From an uncultured Bacteroidales bacterium (GTDB lineage: Bacteria > Bacteroidota > Bacteroidia > Bacteroidales > Muribaculaceae): DNA of 29,041 nucleotides. A program made the translations under genes and the position numbers. Positions 23,318-29,041 of this stretch are shown here, piece by piece; within the stretch, counting starts at the first letter, position 1, and each line of letters begins with the position of its first letter. Where the stretch lies: positions 1 through 29,041 of the forward strand of contig CASBHZ010000037.1 in NCBI GenBank assembly GCA_949123685.1. Direction: 5' to 3'. The notes beneath the pieces were generated by a model. That model was not told the DNA's origin, ran no database searches, and was given only the letters and a program-made list of their open reading frames with translations.

Positions 23318-24172
23318 TCATTGACTTGTGAGAATTTCAACCGGAAGTATAGTGACCTTGAATGTATTGTCAACACTTTTTAGCTGCGATGTCCATTTAA
23401 TAAAATCGTTGTATTTTAGAATACGAAGATTCGAGTTTGAATCGAGACGATCTAAAGGGCGACTATACTCTTTGGTTGAAAATAAGACATATATTATGTT
23501 ACGTTCTTTATTTTTTTGTGTTTCAAAGGTATATTGCTCCTCGGTTCCATTCTGTGATGTGAAAAATTCATAATCTACCATTGCTTTGATCTGTGTGCAT
23601 GAGATTGCCTCTTGTGAATATGGCAGAAGTCTTGTCACGCCACCTTCTTCATCAGCAATATATACAGACAAAAAACCATTGACTGGAGATGTGAAATTTA
23701 GTGTGAAACGGCTTCCGGATCTAAAACGGTTGTTTTCAATATCAACAGAAGGTAATGACAGGAATGTCTTAAGTTGAATGGGGGATGTTTCTAACTCTCT
23801 TGCTATTCCTTTTATTTTGACTTCAAGCACTATTTCTCCTTTATCGGAAAGATATTTTGTATACTGTGGCTCTGACAAGGTTCTCAGCCACTCTCCTTTG
23901 ACAAATGAATTACCCATTTGCCAAAAGGAGATGTTTGAAACTGAGTTGTCATTCTTTAGATCTGTCCATGTTTCGGAAGTTACAATGGTGCCGAATGCAT
24001 CGGCAAGTGCCTGCACAATTGCGCGATTAAGGGCTGTCTCTCTGGCTTCTGCCTCGCTCATTGTGGGTGGAATAACAAGCTGATAGTTTCCCTCTATCGT
24101 TACATCTTTTGCATTGATAGGAGCAATACTAAAAATTACGATTGTAATAATCAACCCCAGCTTATTCATCAT
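23318..24172 (-). CDS. Exported FlgT-like/DUF4384 protein
   Basis: A 284-aa protein with a signal peptide (MMNKLGLIITIVIFSIAPINA). Residues about 28-122 (EAEARETALNRAIVQALADA, LEVKIKGIA) look like the FlgT/LPP20 N-terminal fold of envelope proteins. Residues about 150-235 are a DUF4384 domain: SGSRFTLNFTSPVNGFLSVY followed by GGVTRLLPY. DUF4384 is repeatedly found beside secreted caspase-like proteins, as here. Its start overlaps the preceding lipoprotein stop by 4 nt (ATGA), so it is translated in coupling. It is the last gene of the operon. Confidence 0.82.
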   Translation of the reverse strand: MMNKLGLIITIVIFSIAPINAKDVTIEGNYQLVIPPTMSEAEARETALNRAIVQALADAFGTIVTSETWTDLKNDNSVSNISFWQMGNSFVKGEWLRTLSEPQYTKYLSDKGEIVLEVKIKGIARELETSPIQLKTFLSLPSVDIENNRFRSGSRFTLNFTSPVNGFLSVYIADEEGGVTRLLPYSQEAISCTQIKAMVDYEFFTSQNGTEEQYTFETQKNKERNIIYVLFSTKEYSRPLDRLDSNSNLRILKYNDFIKWTSQLKSVDNTFKVTILPVEILTSQ

Positions 24173-24792
24173 TTTTTTTCGACGGGACGAATATAAAAAG
24201 AATTTTTATGGCTGATGCTTGTATTACCCCAAATTATATTTTCATCTTGAAAGCTGAAATGAACAGCGGATGAAAAAGCTGAAGAACTGCTCCAATATAT
24301 TGTATATTCGTTTGTTTGGTTTGTCGGTATAAAAATCGCTTTCCCTGTTTTCCCGGTTATTACATAACCTACGGCATTGTCAAAAATTGTGTAGTGTATA
24401 CGGCATTTATGTTTTAATTCTTCCCATTGTTCTTCGGATGGAGTCTGCCATTTGGATCCCAGTTTCTCTGTTGATGGATCAAATGCTGTTCCTCCAATCT
24501 GTTCGGGAGGATTGGATATGTACTCTGTCGACCATTGGTGTGTAGTACCTATATCCGTGCAATCCTTGGTAAATCCATTCTCCATAAGGTTTTGGGCTGC
24601 CCATTTTACGGAGAGACCGAGATCTACAGCTCCCACTCGTTGTACCTCACCGTCTTCAGTGATGTTTTCAGGGTCTTCATTATTCTGGAAACCATTCTCT
24701 TTAAGATACTTTTCCATATCAAGTTTTTCACATGATATGAAGCATATAACTATACCACATAAAACGAAGGCTTGTAAAATAAACTTTTTCAT
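24169..24792 (-). CDS. FISUMP-like lipoprotein
   Basis: A 207-aa lipoprotein: signal MKKFILQAFVLCGIVICFISC with Cys21 as lipidation site. The body carries a Fibrobacter paralogous-domain (FISUMP/DUF1566-like) pattern common in Bacteroidales surface proteins: VGAVDLGLSVKWAAQNL (about 53-69), KWQTPSEEQWEELKHKC (about 114-130), YWSSSSAFSSAVHFSF and the ending SFYIRPVEKK. Such domains are extracellular and probably carbohydrate- or protein-binding; the ligand is unknown. It overlaps the DUF4384 gene and lies 21 nt downstream of the beta-barrel gene. Confidence 0.82.
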   Translation of the reverse strand: MKKFILQAFVLCGIVICFISCEKLDMEKYLKENGFQNNEDPENITEDGEVQRVGAVDLGLSVKWAAQNLMENGFTKDCTDIGTTHQWSTEYISNPPEQIGGTAFDPSTEKLGSKWQTPSEEQWEELKHKCRIHYTIFDNAVGYVITGKTGKAIFIPTNQTNEYTIYWSSSSAFSSAVHFSFQDENIIWGNTSISHKNSFYIRPVEKK

Positions 24793-24813
24793 AATTTTAT
24801 TAATTTGTAATTA

Positions 24814-25422
24814 TTAAAAACGGAATCCGAGTCTAATGGCAATTGTATTATATGTTTTAGGGTAGTAGTCTGTGTATGTTGCGGATGCAACATACACAGA
24901 CCTGCCATATGGATCTATGAATATATTGGCATCCCATACAAGAGCGGCATAAAACTTTGGTGTAAAATTGATACCTATTCCCAATTCAGATGGTATAATC
25001 AAATTGCAGTCTTCGTCTTGCGCACCAATCCCAAGACCTACGTTATATGCTATGAATGAACTCATGTTGCCTCCGAAATCTTTGGAAGTCCAGCGAATAC
25101 CAGGCATTAATCTTACATTCCAAGTGTCAATGAAATCTGCAAGATTGCTCCATAGCCCAGCTTTTATTTCAAATGCAAACGGATTTGAAAGCCGAAATCT
25201 GTATCCGAAATCAAAACTTCCGGCGAATCCACCTTTCAGATACGTTATGCCTGTAGTCTCGTATGTATCATTCTGGTGTTTTATAATGTCTGCGGTTACT
25301 ATATCACCCAAGGCTACTCCTCCTTGGACTTCTAAAAAGAATCCTTTACGGTTCGCGTTCTGAGCTGTCATGCCAGAGATTGCAAGTATAATACCTGCAA
25401 AAAATAAAACTATTTTTTTCAT
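24814..25422 (-). CDS. Outer-membrane beta-barrel protein
   Basis: A 202-aa protein from the preferred start at 25422 (MKKIVLFFAGIILAISGMTAQ, a clean signal peptide). An ATG five codons upstream (25437) would add MKLII. The mature protein has alternating hydrophobic beta-strands (GFFLEVQGGVALGDIV, GFAGSFDFGYRFRL, MSSFIAYNVGLGIG, FYAALVWDANIF) and ends in IAIRLGFRF, with the C-terminal Phe typical of Bam substrates. It is probably an eight-stranded OmpW/OmpX-like barrel. It lies about 30 nt after the caspase gene, in the operon, and is preceded by the leader motif also found before the GHL10 gene. Confidence 0.85.
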   Translation of the reverse strand: MKKIVLFFAGIILAISGMTAQNANRKGFFLEVQGGVALGDIVTADIIKHQNDTYETTGITYLKGGFAGSFDFGYRFRLSNPFAFEIKAGLWSNLADFIDTWNVRLMPGIRWTSKDFGGNMSSFIAYNVGLGIGAQDEDCNLIIPSELGIGINFTPKFYAALVWDANIFIDPYGRSVYVASATYTDYYPKTYNTIAIRLGFRF

Positions 25423-25425
25423 AAT

Positions 25426-25447
25426 GATCAATTTCAATTTAAGTAAG
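25426..25447 (-). promoter_or_regulatory. Shared leader motif, copy 2
   Basis: On +, GATCAAT (25426-25432), four bases, ATTTAAGTAAG (25437-25447), identical in layout to 14250-14271. It falls in the short gap between the caspase and beta-barrel genes. Confidence 0.45.
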
Positions 25448-25451
25448 TTAC

Positions 25452-26984
25452 TTATTTTTTAACTTGCCATAGTTTCCAACTATTACCGAGATTTGGGGAA
25501 TGTTGTGATGTTGGTGTCTGCGTGATGCGATTTGCAACTATTGATATTTTAGGCACTTCCGATTCAAGATAGTCACAAAGTTCACCCATTGATGCTTCGC
25601 CTCCTGTTTGCTTTAGTTTCTTGAGTAAACAGTATGTGAACAGTCCGTGTCCTTGTTGTTTATAATGCCAGGCTGTTTGATCACTTGCTGTTGCACTTAT
25701 TACAACTACATTTCCTGTGACAGAAGCTTTTTTGGGAACGGCTTTTACTGATCGCCCTCCTTTGGCGAGCATTTCCTCTGTTCTGCCCGTGCCACTGAAG
25801 CATGCATCCATAAATACCTTGACACTATTTGCTTTCAATCTTCCCAGTTCTTGATAAAAATTATCAAGAGAATAACATGCCTTGTCGTTTAGTGAATATG
25901 CATCGGATGGGACGAGGTATGCTTTGGATGTTTTTTCATCTGGTGCGCCATGACCGGCATAGTAGATAATTATGCTGATGTCTCCCTTGAAGGCATTGTC
26001 AATCTGGTTCATATAATCCATTGTTTGGAGTATTGTGCCCAAAGTTGCGTTATATCTAGTGGTTATGTTTTCTTCTGGGATTCCCATTACTTTAGAACAG
26101 TAATTATGAAAAGATTTTCCATCATTAATGGCAAAAGGCACATCCGGAAACGAATTATAATTCTCGTTGGCAAAAATAAATGCGAAGGTATGGTTATTAT
26201 TCTGTGGTTTGTGAGGCAAAGATTTGTCTATGTCTGACTCTCCATAATTCACTCCTGCATTTATTGAATTGTTCTTTTGCACATCTGTTATTGAATTTGT
26301 CTCAATTTGAGCGATGCTGCTATTTTGATGTGAATCTCGCATATCGCTCTTGATGTCGTTTGTAGATTTATAATAGTCGGCAACTACAGATGGACTTAAT
26401 CCGTATAAAAGGCAGTTTGTCGGGGTTACTATATCCGGTAAGGAATAGAAATGATTTAACGACTTGCAGCCTCCAAATACGTTTTCACCAATGATCTCAA
26501 TACGGTTGGATAAAGTTAATGAATTTAGCATCATGCAATTATTGAATGCCTTCTTTTCTATCCTTTTTAAAGATGCGGGCAAATCAAGCTTTACAAGTGT
26601 TTTGCAGTTCTTGAATGCTTCAGCACCAATATCTGTTAGACCGTAGGGAAGTTGTATTGTAGTTAAGTTTTTGCAGTTCGAGAAAGCATTTTTACCGATT
26701 GTAATAACTGTTGTTGGAATTATTACAGAATAAATTTTAGTATTGCAGAATGCGTTGTCTCCAATATGTGTTATTCCCTCTTCGAGTGATAATTGCTTTA
26801 CAAGAACTGGGTTCCAGGGTGCAGCTCCGGACCCGAAGTCCTTCATCTCCCCAAGGCCTGTTATTGAGAGCAGTCCATTATCTGATAGCGTCCAGTAGAG
26901 GTTCTCGCCACATTTACCATTTGAACCGGCATATGTGGCAAATGCTAATATCAGCATCAATAAAGAAAATCCAAGTTCCTTCAT
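25452..26984 (-). CDS. Exported caspase-family (C14) protein with BspA-like leucine-rich repeats
   Basis: A 510-aa protein from the start at 26984, one base after the upstream stop codon; an ATG at 27017 would overlap that gene by 32 nt and hide the signal peptide. Signal peptide MKELGFSLLMLILAFATYA is followed by BspA-type LRR_5 repeats (about 50-180, e.g. THIGDNAFCN, ITIGKNAFSNCKNL). A low-complexity linker (about 215-255) and a caspase p20 domain follow. Catalytic His345 lies in YYAGHGAP and Cys395 in VFMDACFSGTG. Both residues are present, so protease activity is expected. Metacaspase-like enzymes usually cut after Arg/Lys. The LRR part suggests surface or periplasmic protein binding. Confidence 0.9.
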   Translation of the reverse strand: MKELGFSLLMLILAFATYAGSNGKCGENLYWTLSDNGLLSITGLGEMKDFGSGAAPWNPVLVKQLSLEEGITHIGDNAFCNTKIYSVIIPTTVITIGKNAFSNCKNLTTIQLPYGLTDIGAEAFKNCKTLVKLDLPASLKRIEKKAFNNCMMLNSLTLSNRIEIIGENVFGGCKSLNHFYSLPDIVTPTNCLLYGLSPSVVADYYKSTNDIKSDMRDSHQNSSIAQIETNSITDVQKNNSINAGVNYGESDIDKSLPHKPQNNNHTFAFIFANENYNSFPDVPFAINDGKSFHNYCSKVMGIPEENITTRYNATLGTILQTMDYMNQIDNAFKGDISIIIYYAGHGAPDEKTSKAYLVPSDAYSLNDKACYSLDNFYQELGRLKANSVKVFMDACFSGTGRTEEMLAKGGRSVKAVPKKASVTGNVVVISATASDQTAWHYKQQGHGLFTYCLLKKLKQTGGEASMGELCDYLESEVPKISIVANRITQTPTSQHSPNLGNSWKLWQVKK

Positions 26985-26985
26985 A

Positions 26986-27675
26986 TTATTTTGACAGAAG
27001 GTCATCAAGTTCTTCATTTATTCTGTCGCCTTTTGACCGGAGATCTTCTCTGATAGCTTTTTTTGCTATATCAGTTGCTGAACCGGCATTATATGCTATC
27101 CTTACGAGCACTTCCTTATTTCCATTATCTAAGGTGCGATATGCTTCCATAACGGTAAGTACACGGTTGAGCTTCTGACTAACAATAGATTTACTTTTGC
27201 TTACGCTTTCTGCTACTGATACTGCTTGTTGTGCGGAAAGTTGACCATTTGATATTTCATTATCCATAATGGCTGCCATTTCTGATTCAATTTTTGAGGC
27301 AATCTGTTGCTTAGCAAGTTCTATAGCTTGAAATTTGGCGGCATCATACACTTCTCCAACGCTCATGCCTTCCCCCATGATGTATTTAGGGTTGAAATCT
27401 TCGTCATATTCCATTTGCATCAGGTAGCAACGATCAAGTTGCCTTTCGATTGGTAAGGAACCCGGGGTAGATTGCCATCCTTGTTTCTTAAGGTTTTTGG
27501 CTTCATTGCGAGCGTCTTTCGAAGCTTTCTCATTGAGTTCAGCTTTCGACATTTTCTTAATTTCTTGACGCTGTTTGATTTGTTCTTTTGTTGGATTTAC
27601 AGCCTGGATTGTTGGTGTCATTAATACTGCGCTGGCAATAATTAAATACAGAGCAGATTTTGAGAAAAGTTTCAT
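26986..27675 (-). CDS. Exported LPP20-like protein
   Basis: A 229-aa protein with a signal peptide (MKLFSKSALYLIIASAVLMTPTIQA) and no lipobox. A charged coiled segment (about 30-70, KEQIKQRQEIKKMSKAEL...) precedes an LPP20-type fold (about 105-205). That fold is recognisable by DAAKFQAIELAKQQIASKIE, then RVLTVMEAYRTLDNGNKEVL and VRIAYN. LPP20 domains occur in envelope lipoproteins and, in many bacteria, next to FlgT-like, DUF4384 and caspase genes, the same set as here. It is the first gene of the operon and its stop is 1 nt from the caspase start. No promoter is seen directly before it; the nearest is at 28039-28069. Confidence 0.8.
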   Translation of the reverse strand: MKLFSKSALYLIIASAVLMTPTIQAVNPTKEQIKQRQEIKKMSKAELNEKASKDARNEAKNLKKQGWQSTPGSLPIERQLDRCYLMQMEYDEDFNPKYIMGEGMSVGEVYDAAKFQAIELAKQQIASKIESEMAAIMDNEISNGQLSAQQAVSVAESVSKSKSIVSQKLNRVLTVMEAYRTLDNGNKEVLVRIAYNAGSATDIAKKAIREDLRSKGDRINEELDDLLSK

Positions 27676-27721
27676 GATTCCTAAGGTGTTTTGCTGGGTG
27701 ACTCCCTTTTGCCAGCATAAA

Positions 27722-28033
27722 AAATAAAGCGTGAGAGTCTGTACTTATTGCTCGTCCCACGACTTGAGGCCTTCGCATTGCCCGAATTGGTAGGACGAGC
27801 AACGCAGAAGCCTCACGCTAATATGTAGAATATACCCGATCATGCTCACGCATAATCAGGGATACAATATAACTACACATCCACAAGGCATCTACCGCTG
27901 CTTCAATTCCTGACCAATTCTGAAAGTTGCGAAGTTCCAAGTCGTCAAGACTGAGCGCTGAGTAAACGCTGTTTAATTATTTCACTCATCCCTGCCCGCG
28001 TTACCCTATACAAGGCTTCTGCGGTTAAGAGAT
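27722..28033 (-). ncRNA. Structured RNA or long operon leader, family not recognised
   Basis: The minus strand from a consensus promoter (28039-28069) to a T-rich stretch (TTTATTTTTT, 27730-27721) is about 310 nt with unusually dense long-range complementarity. Blocks: CGCAGAAGCCT (27803-27813) with 28013-28023; TTGCTCGTCC (27748-27757) with 27793-27802; AGCGTGAG (27728-27735) with 27812-27819 just before the T-run. Three nested blocks pair 27759-27766, 27771-27777 and 27784-27790 with 27938-27945, 27928-27934 and 27914-27920. A GTGA-capped hairpin lies at 27835-27860. No RNase P, tmRNA or standard SRP signature fits. The stretch near 27895-27917 reads GGTCAGG...GAAGCAGC on the minus strand, like the SRP RNA core, but lacks its apical stem. 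Confidence 0.55.
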
Positions 28034-28038
28034 ATTGG

Positions 28039-28069
28039 CAAAATTAATAATTATAGCTTATTCTTCAAA
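28039..28069 (-). promoter_or_regulatory. Promoter of the structured RNA/caspase operon
   Basis: On the minus strand TTTG (28069-28066), a 19-bp spacer and TAATTTTG (28046-28039): an exact Bacteroidetes promoter. The start is expected near 28032. No other promoter is visible between the RNA and the first operon gene. Confidence 0.75.
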
Positions 28070-28197
28070 ATATTATTTCTATTTATTTCAAAGTTTCCAA
28101 TATTCGTATAGGTTTGTATATACAATGTGTGATAGATGAGTATCCTATCTTGGTTGAATATTGGGAATGTAGCTTTTATATCATAATGGAGTCTTTG

Positions 28198-28357
28198 TCA
28201 GGTGTTGGTGAATCGCGGGTCGTTGGCAAGGAGCCATTGCGCGATCTGGACTGCGTTGAGGGCGGCGCCTTTCTTGATCTGGTCGCCGACAACCCAGAAA
28301 CTTAAGCCGCAGTCATCGCAGAGGTCTTTGCGATGACGTTCTACGTAGGCAGGATCT
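28198..28357 (-). pseudogene. asd: 3' remnant of aspartate-semialdehyde dehydrogenase gene
   Basis: Reading the minus strand from about 28357 to the TGA at 28198-28200 gives some 52 residues ending in [20 protein letters not shown] and then about a dozen more to the stop. This is the characteristic C-terminal helix of aspartate-semialdehyde dehydrogenase (lysine/threonine/methionine pathway). The first 80 percent or so of the gene, including the active-site Cys and His, is absent. The segment is joined directly to the 3' end of an ATPase remnant. There is no start codon or promoter, so it is not functional here; an intact copy is presumably elsewhere. Confidence 0.85.
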
Positions 28358-28770
28358 CTATATTCCCAACAGCCATCGCCAGGCGGGCATGACGTTAATT
28401 ATCATTCCGTTTTCAAGTTTTATTTCCTTGCTGCTGTCTTCCGTTATTATAAGGAGGTTCCTGCAACTGGTTGATTCTGCCGCTTCTATTATTCCGCTGA
28501 TTTCTCGCCGGCGTGTAGTCTCTTCACTCATATCCCATGTAACTTGTATAAGCTGATATATATCCACGCCTCGCTAGACCGCAAAATCACATTCCCCTTT
28601 GCCTTGATAATAAAATATCCTGTCAATCGGAGTGCGTTGACGATAAAGTTGGAGGAACACTGTGTTTTCAAGTTTTTTGCCGTCATCATCGCTTTGGAGT
28701 AGTAGCACTGCATCGCGAAGACCACGCGATTTTATGTCACTGTAAATGGCATGAATAGAAGTCGGTTTTG
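28358..28770 (-). pseudogene. 3' remnant of an AAA_14/DUF4143-type ATPase, with amber stop
   Basis: The C-terminal part of a DUF4143-family ATPase is readable on the minus strand: GLRDAVLLLQ, GKKLENTVFLQLYRQ, FYYQGKGECDFAV, then an in-frame TAG (28574-28576), then RGVDIYQLIQVTWDM, RRREISGIIEA, NLLIITED and the terminal [10 protein letters not shown]. The reading frame is unchanged across the TAG, so a single nonsense mutation splits it. The Walker A/B region is missing. Only a 19-codon ORF (28771-28830, MDKLYIKTQIAMRQ...) precedes it, in another frame. This is clearly a decayed gene. Confidence 0.75.
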
Positions 28771-28830
28771 TCAAGTTGGGAACTCCGCCTGACGCATTGC
28801 AATTTGGGTCTTGATATATAGTTTATCCAT

Positions 28831-29041
28831 ATTGTCCTAAAATTTAGGACGGATTCTATTTATTTTTCAAGATCTGTGTGAAGACGGATGGAATTGCTGC
28901 TTTGCAGATTAACGGCACACTCAAATAAGTAAAGAAGACTGGTGAATTGAACTCTATCGGATGGATAAAGCCACAATTCGGCTGCCGCTAAAATTTTTCA
29001 AAGTACATCATGGAATGTCAACGGGAGGTGTAGAAATGGCT
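28831..29041. other. Window end, no supported gene
   Basis: About 210 bases with a 15-bp palindrome (near 28835-28849, TCCTAAA.TTTAGGA) and short open stretches on + (for example from ATG 28960 to the edge), none of which I can assign. It may hold the start of a gene continuing past the window. Confidence 0.4.

Noticed and set aside
27895..27917. SRP RNA (ffs) core on the minus strand (GGTCAGG...GAAGCAGC)
   Set aside because: Both conserved halves are present in order, but the gap between them is only 5-6 nt, too short for the apical stem and tetraloop, so I do not call it SRP RNA. Kept as a note on the structured RNA.

Overview
This 29 kb window looks like a chromosomal segment of a gut Bacteroidales bacterium, most likely a Muribaculaceae-type genome. 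The reasons are promoters of the Bacteroidetes form TTTG-N19/20-TAnnTTTG, few Shine-Dalgarno sequences, long perfect-stem terminators, GldE, secreted DUF4384/caspase and FISUMP-like proteins, and an alpha2-type glycyl-tRNA synthetase. The genus is inference.

Layout. (1) 1-3672 is housekeeping, all on +: tRNA-Leu(CAA), an HU protein, argS, a Bax-inhibitor-1 membrane protein and a small acidic protein, closed by a 22-bp hairpin. (2) 3673-6300 is accessory-looking: a pair of 24-bp direct repeats, then a translationally coupled two-gene unit (OLD/AAA15-like ATPase plus a small E/DxD protein, possibly Toprim-like), then an unrecognised 137-aa gene on the minus strand. (3) 6428-11961, +: an AddA-like helicase-nuclease with a G9 tract just before its nuclease motif, gldE, and a phosphopantetheinyl transferase. 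(4) 12047-12683: a 35-aa single-pass membrane protein gene (-) and an orphan HipB/y4mF-like HTH gene (+). (5) 12746-20784, all minus: glyQS, lemA, an FKBP lipoprotein, a DPP-IV-like S9 peptidase, a small lipoprotein, a DUF2400 protein and a GHL10 glycosidase-like protein. These are mostly envelope or exported proteins. (6) 20985-21150 is a palindromic heptad-repeat element, followed by an OPT-family transporter (+). (7) 23318-27675, minus: a tight five-gene operon of exported proteins (LPP20-like, BspA-LRR plus caspase, beta-barrel, FISUMP-like lipoprotein, FlgT-like/DUF4384). A strong promoter lies about 360 nt upstream and the intervening leader is unusually structured. (8) 28198-28830: fused 3' remnants of asd and of an AAA_14/DUF4143 ATPase, a scar of rearrangement.

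The most interesting items are the exported caspase operon with its switch-like leader RNA or embedded ncRNA, and the ATPase/nuclease-like pair behind duplicated operator-like repeats. Two further signals are a 58-bp promoter architecture shared by two unrelated small genes 6 kb apart, and a leader motif shared by two exported-protein genes 11 kb apart. No database or folding program was used; family names rest on motif recognition.
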